The notes under the pieces were generated by a model that did not search any database, was not told the origin of the DNA, and saw only the letters and a program-made list of their open reading frames with translations. Shown here in pieces: positions 38,621 through 46,350 of a DNA stretch of 64,000 bases. How positions within the stretch are numbered: the first letter of the stretch is position 1; each line of letters begins with the position of its first letter. Origin of the DNA: an uncultured Clostridia bacterium (GTDB lineage: Bacteria; Bacillota; Clostridia; Christensenellales; Borkfalkiaceae); NCBI GenBank assembly GCA_947631905.1, contig CANRND010000005.1, positions 24,098 through 88,097 on the forward strand, written 5' to 3'. Made by a program: the position numbers and the translations under genes.

Positions 38621-39516
38621 GCCATGATACCTACCTTCAGTAGTTCGCCGAAGAGCATTTTCTCGATCGGCTTATCGGTACAAACAGAAAGGAAACCCGC
38701 CTCGCGGGAATTGCAGAACGATTTCAGATCGGAGATCATGTCCCGCAACGCCTCCTCGTAGGCAAGTTGCAACCCGCGCGTGATCCTGAGCTTCATGTTT
38801 CTCGCGTCGGCAAGGTCGGAAGACTCGATGTCGATCAGGCTCACCCTGCCGTTGTAAAGCGGCTCCTGCTCCTCGGGAGAGATCACCTGGATGAGCAAGA
38901 CCTGCCGCTTTTTATAGGTGAGATAATCCACCGCTTTTTTCCAGTTGCTGTCTGTGAAAAAGTCGGAAATGATTACGGAAAGTCCGTCGTTCGACCCCAC
39001 GTTGGGGCAAGTCGTAACGCATTCCGCAATGTCGGTATCACCCTCGAAAGCAACGTCTTCCAAACTGCTGATCGCGCGGAAAAAGGAATTTTTGCCCACA
39101 AGGACCCCGAACGGGTCTTCGGCGCGGTTCCCTTTCATGAGTTTGAAAGAGACCTTGTCCATATTATGGACGGCAAGAAAACCGAGGGCGGCGGCGGCTC
39201 CAACCGCATACGCCCCCTTTTTGGGATTGACTTTCCCGACCGAGGCGGAGCAGTCCAAAAAGATCTGCACGTGCATCTGCCGCTCGTCGGTAAAGAGCTT
39301 CAAAAAGTATTTTTCAAAGCGGCTGAAAAGGTTCCAGTCTATGCGCCGAATATCGTCCCCGAGCATATACTCGCGGTAATCGGAAAATTCCACCGTTTGG
39401 CCGTACGTTTTTACGAGGTGTTTTCCTCCGAAAAAGCCCGAGAGATTCGCGCGGAGATTGAGCGCCAGCGTTTCCAACCGGCTGAAAAAATCGTCGTTGA
39501 GATAAGAATCCTTCAT
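38617..39516 (-). CDS. DUF58 domain protein of the MoxR module
   Basis: A 299-residue cytoplasmic protein. Its hallmark is the DUF58 segment LGDDIRRIDWNLFSRF followed by IFLDCSASV, a degenerate VWA core. DUF58 proteins are almost always encoded beside MoxR ATPases and are believed to be clients or adaptors of them. It ends in a 4-nt overlap with the BatA-like gene and starts 29 nt after the MoxR gene. Confidence 0.9.
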   Translation of the reverse strand: MKDSYLNDDFFSRLETLALNLRANLSGFFGGKHLVKTYGQTVEFSDYREYMLGDDIRRIDWNLFSRFEKYFLKLFTDERQMHVQIFLDCSASVGKVNPKKGAYAVGAAAALGFLAVHNMDKVSFKLMKGNRAEDPFGVLVGKNSFFRAISSLEDVAFEGDTDIAECVTTCPNVGSNDGLSVIISDFFTDSNWKKAVDYLTYKKRQVLLIQVISPEEQEPLYNGRVSLIDIESSDLADARNMKLRITRGLQLAYEEALRDMISDLKSFCNSREAGFLSVCTDKPIEKMLFGELLKVGIMA

Positions 39517-39545
39517 TCTTTTCTCCTATCGTTTCATGTTACAAA

Positions 39546-40676
39546 TCACTTGCTCTTCTTTTTGAATAAGCCGCGCCTGGGCTTTTCGGAAGTCTCTTCC
39601 GCAGGCTCTGCCTGCTCCTGTTCCGTTCCGGCCTCTTCTTCCACGATCTCTTCCTTTGAGACCCGCGGCGCTTTCGTAAAGGCGGAAACTTTCAGTTTCT
39701 TGCCCACTTCCTCGATGATGAGTTTGATCACGTCGTCGGGCGAAACGCGCTCTGCGATCGCTTCGAAATTCATCTTGATACGATGGCGAAGCACGGGATA
39801 GGCAAGGTCGTTCACGTCGCCGTAAGAGACGTTGAACCGCCCCGCCATGAGGGCTTTGACTTTCGCCGTGGAGATGAGGGCCTGGCCCGCACGGGGGCTT
39901 GCGCCGAGGCGGACGTACTTTTTCGCGGCTTCCGAAGCGCATTCGCCGTCGGGATGGGTCGCCGCGCAGAGCGTCATGGCATAGCGCATCACCTCGTCCG
40001 CAACGGGGATCTGGTTGGCGGTCTTTCTCATCTCCAACAGATCGTCGCCGTTGCAGGCCGCTTCCGCGACTTCCGCCATCGTGACCTGCGTCATGTTGAC
40101 GATTTGGAGAAGATCTTCAAGGCCGGGGTTGGGAACGATGAGTTTGAGCATGAAACGGTCCATCTGCGCCTCGGGAAGAGGATAGGTACCGTCTTGCTCG
40201 ATGGGGTTCTGCGTGGCAAGCACGAAGAAAGGTTCTTTGAGTTTCCTTGATACGCCCATGACCGTGACCGTGTGTTCCTGCATCGCTTCAAGCAACGCCG
40301 ACTGCGTTTTTGGCGTGGCGCGGTTGATCTCATCGGCAAGAATGATGTTGCTGAAAATGGGACCGGGCTGGAAGTCGAACGAGGAATTGCCGTTTTCGTC
40401 CTTTACGATAATATTCGTACCGGTGACGTCCGCAGGCATCAAGTCGGGAGTAAACTGGATGCGCGAAAAGGGCAGATTGAATACGCGCCCGAGAGAGCGG
40501 ACAAGACGGGTCTTGCCAACGCCGGGAACGCCTTCAAGCAGCACGTTGCCGCCCGCAATCATTGCGATAACCGTCCCCTCGATGACATCTTTCTGCCCGA
40601 TCATGTCTCTTCCGAGCTGCTCGAAGATGTCCTTGCACTGTTTGCTGAACTTCTCGATGTTTGCCTCTGTTACCAT
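39546..40676 (-). CDS. MoxR-family AAA+ ATPase
   Basis: A 376-residue AAA+ ATPase with Walker A GVPGVGKT, Walker B IILADEINRATPKTQSALLEAM and the MoxR motif TQNPIEQDGTYPLPEAQMDRF. After the lid domain comes an acidic-then-basic tail (Glu/Ala-rich, ending in RRGLFKKKSK). MoxR ATPases act as chaperones with DUF58 and VWA proteins encoded beside them. The start is uncertain. The ATG at 40676 begins at the conserved N-terminus but has a poorly spaced GAGG; an upstream GTG at 40718 overlaps the previous stop codon. Confidence 0.92.
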   Translation of the reverse strand: MVTEANIEKFSKQCKDIFEQLGRDMIGQKDVIEGTVIAMIAGGNVLLEGVPGVGKTRLVRSLGRVFNLPFSRIQFTPDLMPADVTGTNIIVKDENGNSSFDFQPGPIFSNIILADEINRATPKTQSALLEAMQEHTVTVMGVSRKLKEPFFVLATQNPIEQDGTYPLPEAQMDRFMLKLIVPNPGLEDLLQIVNMTQVTMAEVAEAACNGDDLLEMRKTANQIPVADEVMRYAMTLCAATHPDGECASEAAKKYVRLGASPRAGQALISTAKVKALMAGRFNVSYGDVNDLAYPVLRHRIKMNFEAIAERVSPDDVIKLIIEEVGKKLKVSAFTKAPRVSKEEIVEEEAGTEQEQAEPAEETSEKPRRGLFKKKSK

Positions 40677-40714
40677 AATTTTTTCATGCCTCACTTTGTA
40701 TTTTTTGGTGTAGA

Positions 40715-41845
40715 TCACTCAATGATGTCGAAATACGCGTCGATGATGTCTCTGAGTTCGGGGGGAAGGTCTTGGTTGTTTTCAAGATATTCCTGCGCCT
40801 TTTTCAGATACTCTTCGAGCAACGCGCGGTAGTAAGTTTCGCCGTCCCAGATCTGGTTGTTCTCCTGGTATGAACCGCCTGCGCCGTCTCCGTCCTGCCC
40901 GGGTTCCTGTCCGGGCTGGCCGTCCTGCCCCTGCTGGCCCTCCTGTTGCTGGCTGTCGCCGTTTTGGCCGCCGCTCTGGCCGTCGGAAGGCGCGTCGTTC
41001 GGCTGGTCGCCGTCGCCGTCCTGTTCATCCTGCGGCTTATCGTTCTCGCCGCTTTGCCCGCCGCCACCGCCGTTCCCTTCCTGCACGGGTGCAAATTCCG
41101 CGTGTACGGTAAGGGACTCCTGGATGTTAGTATCCGTTCTCGCGGGATCGGGAACGTAATCGGGATCGTTCTTTTCGAGTTCATCCGACCAACCTTTGAA
41201 CATGTACCCCTCGTCGGCAACAGCAAGAACGGGAAGCGCGTCGTCCCCTTTCAGCACGACCTGGTCGGCGTTTTCCAAAATCTCGCCGCCCTCGTCCGCA
41301 ATATAAGTCACTTCGAAATAGACGGGCGGCTCGGGAAAGACTTGCTCGAAAAAGTCGTCGCCCCCGGAGATCTCGCCTGACGCGGCAAGTCCCGTGACGG
41401 TCGTCATGGAGACGCCGAGCGCCATAAACACCGCCGCAAACGCAATGGCGAGTTTTGAAAGGCGCAACTTGATTTCTTTCGCCTCCACTTCGCGCATTTT
41501 CTTTTGGGCGTCCTCTCTCTGGCGCAACGCGATGTAGGAATCGTCCCCTTCAAGTTCCGTCATGGTGATGAGACGCTCTTCGAGGCCGAGACGGTCTACC
41601 CGCTTTGCGATCTGCTTCGCGGTAGGACGGAATTTTTTGAAATAGAACAGTGCGGTCATGCCCGCCGCAACGGCGACGCCCGCGGCGATCGAGATCCAAA
41701 GCCCGTTATACGAGGCCATCCACGTCGCAAACGCCACAATAAATTCGGCCGCAAAACCGAAAATAAGGCCCAAAATGAGCGCTTTCAAAAAGCCTTCCAG
41801 CGCAAGACGGGAATAGTACTTTTCGAAAATCTTTTTTGCATCCAT
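40715..41845 (-). CDS. Membrane protein with InlB-type repeat and low-complexity linker, first gene of the MoxR operon
   Basis: A 376-residue protein. Two N-terminal spans (about 18-65) and a third (about 125-148) leave the C-terminal half outside. The outer part contains one Listeria-Bacteroides repeat (EGYMFKGWSDELE), then about 75 residues of Gly, Gln, Asp and Pro low complexity. The conserved-looking end is WDGETYYRALLEEYLKKAQEYL. The ATG at 41845 was chosen for its AAGGAG site. As the first gene of the MoxR-DUF58-BatA-VWA operon it is probably a membrane partner of that module; no named family is recognised. Confidence 0.75.
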   Translation of the reverse strand: MDAKKIFEKYYSRLALEGFLKALILGLIFGFAAEFIVAFATWMASYNGLWISIAAGVAVAAGMTALFYFKKFRPTAKQIAKRVDRLGLEERLITMTELEGDDSYIALRQREDAQKKMREVEAKEIKLRLSKLAIAFAAVFMALGVSMTTVTGLAASGEISGGDDFFEQVFPEPPVYFEVTYIADEGGEILENADQVVLKGDDALPVLAVADEGYMFKGWSDELEKNDPDYVPDPARTDTNIQESLTVHAEFAPVQEGNGGGGGQSGENDKPQDEQDGDGDQPNDAPSDGQSGGQNGDSQQQEGQQGQDGQPGQEPGQDGDGAGGSYQENNQIWDGETYYRALLEEYLKKAQEYLENNQDLPPELRDIIDAYFDIIE

Positions 41846-41915
41846 TTGTACACTCCTTTCCCGCACGCTATGCTTAAATATGCAAGTATGCGGAAGAAAA
41901 ACTTTGCTATGTATT

Positions 41916-41945
41916 ATTATAGCATTCAACACGATTTTCTGTCAA
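41916..41945 (-). promoter_or_regulatory. Promoter of the MoxR/VWA operon
   Basis: Minus strand: TTGACA (41940-41945), 18-bp spacer, TATAAT (41916-41921), both perfect. The stretch 41946-42210 shows no credible gene. Confidence 0.85.
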
Positions 41946-42211
41946 ACCATATAAGGGCAAAATAGAAAATTTCACAAGAAAAACATCGGAAAAATGCGGA
42001 AAAACGCGCGAAAAATTCCCTTTCCCCCGCTTCGCTTCTGCATATTTGCGAGAATTTTTTGCAAGTTTAATCATAAATTATAAGCTGTATAAGTTTTTCT
42101 TATGCCCGTTTGCGGAATATGAGACGGCGCTCTTGCGGAGAACTGTACGCGGCGGGCGCGGGGATGCGCGGAAGACGGGAGATTTTTTTCCGTTTTTTCG
42201 CTTAAAAGCGG

Positions 42212-42240
42212 TTGCGTTTTTGGGGGAAATGGTGTAAGAT
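42212..42240 (+). promoter_or_regulatory. Chromosomal promoter of the interrupted tRNA-Arg gene
   Basis: -35 TTGCGT (42212-42217), 17-bp spacer, -10 TAAGAT (42235-42240), 20 nt before the tRNA 5' half. After integration it reads across the left junction toward the intact tRNA at 42446. Confidence 0.6.
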
Positions 42241-42260
42241 GAAAAGCAGATGTCGGATAT

Positions 42261-42301
42261 GCTTCCGTAGTTAAATGGATATAACAAGCCCCTCCTAAGG
42301 G
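42261..42301 (+). pseudogene. 5' half of the disrupted chromosomal tRNA-Arg(CCT) gene (attL)
   Basis: Acceptor, D-arm and 5' anticodon stem are intact and the first 25 nt equal those of the intact tRNA at 42446. The 5' anticodon stem reads AGCCC. After the loop and GGG the sequence departs from any tRNA, with no T-arm. The missing half, with the matching stem strand GGGCT, is at 63340-63382. Confidence 0.85.
42292..42301 (+). repeat. Left attachment core CTCCTAAGGG
   Basis: This 10-bp anticodon-loop sequence is repeated at the right end (63340-63349). The bases on both sides differ between the two copies, which defines the core exactly. A third copy lies inside the intact tRNA (42477-42486). 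Confidence 0.8.
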
Positions 42302-42388
42302 ATTGTTCTATCCATAAAAAACTGCGGGAAATGCAAAAAAATGCCTCAAAATCGCTGTTTTTTACGATTTTTGCAGGTCAAAATAAAA

Positions 42389-42410
42389 TTGGTTGTAAAA
42401 TTGGTTGTAA
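42389..42410 (+). repeat. Left-end TTGGTTGTAA repeats (integrase arm sites)
   Basis: Two direct copies at 42389 and 42401, about 100 bp inside the left core. The same 10-mer occurs twice more at 42565 and three times at the right end. Confidence 0.6.
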
Positions 42411-42445
42411 ATTTTTTCGACCGATTTCCCACAATTTCATATCGC

Positions 42446-42520
42446 GCTTCCGTAGTTAAATGGATATAACTTTCCCCTCCTAAGGGAAGATTATGGGTTC
42501 GATTCCCGTCGGGAGTACCA
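42446..42520 (+). tRNA. tRNA-Arg (anticodon CCT), carried by the mobile element
   Basis: Complete 75-nt tRNA gene with encoded CCA. Acceptor GCTTCCG pairs with CGGGAGT, D-stem GTTA pairs with TAAC, and anticodon stem TTCCC/GGGAA is perfect around the loop CTCCTAA. The T-arm is GGGTTCGATTCCC. It lies inside the element, 145 bp from the left core, and its anticodon stem differs from that of the broken host gene. It probably restores decoding of AGG codons after the host gene is split. Confidence 0.93.
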
Positions 42521-42564
42521 AAAAAACGGTCATTTTTGCTTAAAAATGACCGTTTTTCATGTTT

Positions 42565-42584
42565 TTGGTTGTAATTGGTTGTAA
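42565..42584 (+). repeat. Second pair of TTGGTTGTAA repeats
   Basis: Two copies in tandem at 42565 and 42575, just downstream of the integrase stop codon. Candidate integrase arm-type binding sites. Confidence 0.55.
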
Positions 42585-42600
42585 TTTCAGACGCGCTATT

Positions 42601-44022
42601 TTAATTCGTGATACTGCTTAGGGCAAGTAGCGCCGTTTCCTGCGTATCAGGGATAAAGTGGCTGTAAACTTTCAGGGTGATGGTCGGATCGCTATGCCCC
42701 ATGTATTTGCTTACTGTCTGAATGGGAACGCCCAAAGAGAGAAGTATGCTACAATAGGTGTGCCGCAAGCCGTGGCAAGTAACATGTTTCAAACCCCATT
42801 CCCTTTCGTAATTACTCAGCCAAACACCGGGGCGCTGCTGGGATAGCGGCTCTCTGTCAATACCGACGGCGAGATAGTACATATCAACGCGCTCGTCAAA
42901 GAGTGCGTCCGCCTCTCTGAACCATTCCATATAATAATGTAGGTCTGCAACAAGGGCGTCCGGTAACGGTATATCTCGGATAGAGGTTTGCGTCTTGGGC
43001 GCTTTCTCATAAACTCCGACTTTGGGAGAGTAAAGCCTATTTCGCTGAATATGGACGACCTTCCGTTCAAGGTCAATATCCGACCACCGCAAGCCGCACA
43101 TTTCACCGATGCGGACACCCGTCAAAAGCATGAATTTGAGCACTATTTTCCGATGGATAAACTCGTCGGGAATGGCGTCCAACTTGGCGATAAACTCCTG
43201 CGCCTCTCGGCGTGAGAATACCTCTTTTTCGCTTATAGGGCGCAACGTGGTATTTCCGCTGCCTGCTCCGATTTTCGTTTTGCAAACGGGATTTTTCGCT
43301 ATCCACTCATAACGTACCGCCTCATTGAACAGCGTCCGAAGTATCCGCCTATAACCTTTTATGGTTTCCGTTGAATACGGTTCTTCGCTTTGTACCACGT
43401 CAAAGAACTCCGAAAAGTCAAGTCCGTACTTCTCGCAAACGCGATCGGCGGTGTCCTTCTCGATGCTTGTACCCCGTTTTTTCAAATTATAAGAGGTACA
43501 ACGTGGCAAAATCTTCTCTCTGGCAAGCTCGCGGAAATTCACGGTCTTGGGTAATTCCTGTTTGAGCTTAGCCATCGGCTTGCCCCTCATGCTTTTGGTC
43601 GTGAACGAGTTAAGGAACAGTTGAACGTCGCGCACGGTGATTTCCGATATAGGAAGGTGTGCAAGGTGGTGTTCTTCCAAATACGCCGTAAACAGCCTTT
43701 CGACTTGCTCTGCCCGCTCTAAGTAGTTAATAGAGAGATTCGCTTTGATATGTGCTTTCCATTCTGCCATCAGTTCGGAAAATGTTAGTATCCTCGATCT
43801 GACGTCCGTAGTAGCTTGTTGATAAGCCGCCGCGATTTCTTCCTCGAACGCGATAGAGAGCTTTTCTGCCTGTTTGCGGAACTTCGCCTCGGTCAATCCG
43901 TCCGTATTGTATATCCTTTTTACGAAGGTCTTGCGCTTGCCTGTTTCAGCGTCCTTGCCGTTCACTTGGATTTTGGCTTGAAGGACGCCTTTTTTGCTTT
44001 CCGTGATTGTGAATGATGCCAT
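42601..44022 (-). CDS. int: Tyrosine integrase with an inserted helix-turn-helix segment
   Basis: A 473-residue site-specific recombinase that would insert and excise the element at the tRNA core. An N-terminal arm-binding domain (about 1-70) and core-binding domain (about 78-290) precede the catalytic domain with R304, K343, H417, R420, H443 and nucleophile Y453 (HGLRHTYC and MGHSDPTITLKVYSHF). The core-binding domain is interrupted near residues 160-210 by a stretch like a Cro/CI helix-turn-helix (GTSIEKDTADRVCEKYGLDF). RBS AAGGAG. It lies 3' end toward the tRNA, next to the excisionase gene, as in Tn916-like elements. Confidence 0.95.
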   Translation of the reverse strand: MASFTITESKKGVLQAKIQVNGKDAETGKRKTFVKRIYNTDGLTEAKFRKQAEKLSIAFEEEIAAAYQQATTDVRSRILTFSELMAEWKAHIKANLSINYLERAEQVERLFTAYLEEHHLAHLPISEITVRDVQLFLNSFTTKSMRGKPMAKLKQELPKTVNFRELAREKILPRCTSYNLKKRGTSIEKDTADRVCEKYGLDFSEFFDVVQSEEPYSTETIKGYRRILRTLFNEAVRYEWIAKNPVCKTKIGAGSGNTTLRPISEKEVFSRREAQEFIAKLDAIPDEFIHRKIVLKFMLLTGVRIGEMCGLRWSDIDLERKVVHIQRNRLYSPKVGVYEKAPKTQTSIRDIPLPDALVADLHYYMEWFREADALFDERVDMYYLAVGIDREPLSQQRPGVWLSNYEREWGLKHVTCHGLRHTYCSILLSLGVPIQTVSKYMGHSDPTITLKVYSHFIPDTQETALLALSSITN

Positions 44023-44025
44023 TGT

Positions 44026-44208
44026 TTATTTCTCCTTAATGGCGATATAGTCCATCAGGCTCTGAATATCGACCAAAACCTTATTGCCGGCGGTCAAATG
44101 CTTGACCTTGCCTTCTTTGCACCACATACGAATGGTATGAACGGTGATAGCGGTTTCGGGATCTTCCTGACGAACCATATCAAACGCTTTTTTGATACTT
44201 CGCAGCAT
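44026..44208 (-). CDS. xis: Excisionase-like small helix-turn-helix protein
   Basis: A 60-residue protein of the MerR/excisionase type: ETAITVHTIRMWCKEGKVKH followed by a wing (AGNKVLVDIQSLMDYI). Its place 3 nt upstream of the integrase gene, transcribed with it, fits a Tn916 Xis-like directionality factor. RBS GGAGG 8 nt before the ATG. Confidence 0.85.
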   Translation of the reverse strand: MLRSIKKAFDMVRQEDPETAITVHTIRMWCKEGKVKHLTAGNKVLVDIQSLMDYIAIKEK

Positions 44209-44416
44209 GGCACTTACCTCCTTTTCAGATTAGAAAGTAATTCTTAAACCGTGCAATCACTTTCCGAAAAGACTATAACTTACGGTATAGAAAAAAGCGA
44301 GTACCCTGCCGTACCGAGTAGGGAACGAATAGGTTGCGAAATAAGTGCCGCATACAGTTCGGGGGAGGTACACCTGCGGGATAACGGAGAACAATCATAA
44401 TTCACCTCGTTTGGTT

Positions 44417-44620
44417 TTGATTTGTCTTTCGACATTCCAAACAGGTGAGCGGGAAAAGCCCAAGCCGTCAAACGACGCGGACACTTCCGCCGAAAAAATT
44501 ATGTTGAGAGCATAGAAAAAAGCCGACCTCGAAGGATCGGCTTTCCTATTAGATTGTAATTTTTGAGAGTTTGACGGCCACGGCTTTTTCTGCTACACCC
44601 CTAACCGAAAGACAAATCAA
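44417..44620. repeat. Nested inverted repeats between xis and the SLOG gene
   Basis: Gene-free 413-bp stretch (44209-44621). Outer perfect 15-bp arms TTGATTTGTCTTTCG at 44417-44431 and its complement at 44606-44620 enclose inner 20-bp arms (44454-44473 and 44569-44588, 17 matches). The SLOG terminator sits in the middle. The purpose is unknown. Confidence 0.6.
44515..44544 (-). terminator. Terminator of the SLOG-family gene
   Basis: Minus-strand AAAGCCGA/TCGGCTTT hairpin (44519-44526, 44537-44544) followed by TTTTTT. Confidence 0.75.
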
Positions 44621-44621
44621 T

Positions 44622-45116
44622 TTATTGTAAGGCGATATATTCTAACCGCTTATTTTGTTTTCGGGCATACCGTATCGTGTACCAAGTGCCGCCCTGCTCT
44701 TGTCCGTTCCATATAGCAAGGACAATATCGGAGCGGTCAACCATATACCGATTGCGTGCGAGCATACAGTCTTTGGTATAGGATTCTGAAAGTATGACAG
44801 AAGTATCCGCGTGTGATAAAATACGCTTGTACCGTTTTACGTTTTCCCTATCCCACTTCGCGCATTGATCCGGACACGGGATAGCGGCGTGCAGCTTGAT
44901 ATTCGGGTATTTTCTGCGGAGCGATAAAACCGTTTCGGCAAAGTCCATATCCGCGCCCATTGCCATACCACAGTAAAAGTCGGCTATTTCATCTTGAACG
45001 ATTAGCCGCTCGATGATACCTCGGAGCTGACCGAGGTATTTTTCATGTTCTTTTCCTACGCCGTACTTCCACGGAAATTTATAGGGACGATTACCCGTTA
45101 CACAACAGCTTTTCAT
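44622..45116 (-). CDS. SLOG-family (DUF1273, YpsA-like) protein
   Basis: A 164-residue Rossmann-like protein of the DUF1273/SLOG superfamily. It has the N-terminal CCVTGNRPYKFPW, the central FYCGMAMGADMDFAETVLSL and a YMVDRSDIVLAIWNG motif. SLOG proteins are thought to bind nucleotides or nucleotide-like ligands and are frequent on mobile elements and in defence settings. It is read from a region shared with the divergent XRE regulator, so it is probably under that regulator's control. RBS GGAG. Confidence 0.8.
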   Translation of the reverse strand: MKSCCVTGNRPYKFPWKYGVGKEHEKYLGQLRGIIERLIVQDEIADFYCGMAMGADMDFAETVLSLRRKYPNIKLHAAIPCPDQCAKWDRENVKRYKRILSHADTSVILSESYTKDCMLARNRYMVDRSDIVLAIWNGQEQGGTWYTIRYARKQNKRLEYIALQ

Positions 45117-45154
45117 AGTTTTTCTCCGATTTCATAAACTATCAATAGTTTAAT

Positions 45155-45196
45155 ATATCAAACGTTCAAAAGTCAAACCGTTTGATATTTCAAACG
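45155..45196. promoter_or_regulatory. Operator for the XRE regulator (divergent control region)
   Basis: Inverted repeat ATATCAAACG (45155-45164) and CGTTTGATAT (45179-45188), plus a third half-site TTCAAACG (45189-45196), lie between the divergent SLOG and XRE genes. A TATAAT for the XRE gene follows at 45217-45222. Confidence 0.65.
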
Positions 45197-45257
45197 TGTT
45201 TTTTTATGATGGGTTTTATAATAAAATTGCGTTTGACACATTGAACGGAGAAAGTCT

Positions 45258-45491
45258 ATGAAATTGACGGAAGCTATTGGGAAGCGTATCGTTATGCTCC
45301 TTGAAGAAAGGAATATGACACAATATAGCCTTTGCAAGCTCGGCGGTATTTCCCGCGCGACTGTCAATATGATAATTACGGGCAGAGTACAGGCGGCGAG
45401 AATTGATACGTTATATCAAATAGCGGCAACGCTTGATATTTCTCTATCGGAGTTTTTCGATCACCCGATTTTTGATGAAGTTACAGATTAA
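45258..45491 (+). CDS. XRE-family transcriptional regulator
   Basis: A 77-residue Cro/CI-type regulator: residues 5-65 form one helix-turn-helix domain (MTQYSLCKLGGISRATVNMI, then AARIDTLYQIAATLDISLSEFF). It is the immunity-repressor type common on integrative elements and probably binds the CAAACG repeats just upstream to control the divergent genes. RBS GGAG 8 nt before the ATG. Confidence 0.9.
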   Translation: MKLTEAIGKRIVMLLEERNMTQYSLCKLGGISRATVNMIITGRVQAARIDTLYQIAATLDISLSEFFDHPIFDEVTD

Positions 45492-45554
45492 TAGAAAATG
45501 TATAATAGAAAATGTATAAAAGATATTGACAGAGTATTTCAAATATGCTATAGT
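45491..45554 (+). promoter_or_regulatory. Tandem repeat and promoter of the Hint-protein gene
   Basis: A 14-bp unit ATAGAAAATGTATA is repeated twice in tandem (45491-45518). Promoter follows: TTGACA (45526-45531), 17-bp spacer, TATAGT (45549-45554). Confidence 0.7.
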
Positions 45555-45581
45555 AAATATGGTATCACGGTAGATGTTGAC

Positions 45582-46292
45582 ATGGACAAAGGTAGTTGTC
45601 TTGCTGCTGGAGCACTTATCACTCTTGCAGACGGAACGCAAAAGCCTGTGGAAGCTCTTACGGGCGACGAAATGCTCCTCGTATGGAATATGTACACAGG
45701 ACAATATGATATAGCGCCGATCCTGTTTATTGATTGCGACGCGATGCAGAATTATACTATTATCAACCTCTCTTTCTCTAACGGTGAGACGGTCAAGGTG
45801 ATTTCGGAACATGGGTTCTGGGACTACAACTTAAATCAATATGTATATCTCGACAGGGATGCGGCACAGTATATCGGGCATTGGTTCAGTAGTCAAACTA
45901 CCGACGAATACGGGAATATGGTTGCGATGCGAGTTCAGCTCTTGGACGTAACGATTCAAACGGAAATGACGGTAGCATATAGCCCCGTTACATACGGACA
46001 TCTTTGCTATTTCGTGAACGGAATGCTTTCGATGCCGGGCGGAATCGAGGGGTTGTTTAATATCTTTGAGGTCGATGCGGAAACGATGAGTTATGACAGA
46101 GGCTTGATGCAAGAAGATATTGGGCGGTATGGCTTATTTACATACGAGGAGTTCGCCGAGTTTTTCCCTGTTTCACAGGAAGTATTTGAGGCATTTAATG
46201 GGCAATATCTGAAAGTTGCAATCGGAAAAGGGCTTATAGATATTGTCACTCTCGAAACATTGGTTTCCCGTTATGCAGAATTCTTTATCTAA
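45582..46292 (+). CDS. Stand-alone Hint (hedgehog/intein) domain protein
   Basis: A 236-residue protein built almost wholly of a Hint fold. The block-A region GSCLAAGALITLADGTQKPV starts with Cys6, the self-splicing nucleophile position. GDEMLLVWN follows, and the block-B-like SEHGFWD has His77. No clear C-terminal His-Asn is visible at a splice end, so full protein splicing is doubtful; cleavage alone is possible. The frame is open from 45498, but a consensus promoter lies inside that extension, so I chose the ATG at 45582. Its RBS is weak. The function is unknown; Hint domains often process polymorphic toxins or surface proteins. Confidence 0.7.
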   Translation: MDKGSCLAAGALITLADGTQKPVEALTGDEMLLVWNMYTGQYDIAPILFIDCDAMQNYTIINLSFSNGETVKVISEHGFWDYNLNQYVYLDRDAAQYIGHWFSSQTTDEYGNMVAMRVQLLDVTIQTEMTVAYSPVTYGHLCYFVNGMLSMPGGIEGLFNIFEVDAETMSYDRGLMQEDIGRYGLFTYEEFAEFFPVSQEVFEAFNGQYLKVAIGKGLIDIVTLETLVSRYAEFFI

Positions 46293-46350
46293 TTACAACG
46301 TGATGATTTGAAAGGAAGCCCGATATAGATATTATGAAGGAGGTGAATTT

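Noticed and set aside
42046..42237. 63-codon plus-strand open frame before the tRNA
   Set aside because: No ribosome binding site; it runs through the tRNA promoter.
42165..42301. Second complete tRNA gene upstream of the intact tRNA-Arg
   Set aside because: Only the 5' half is present; T-arm and acceptor 3' strand are absent.
45498..45581. Upstream extension of the Hint gene
   Set aside because: A TTGACA-17-TATAGT promoter lies inside it and no ribosome binding site precedes the ATG at 45498.
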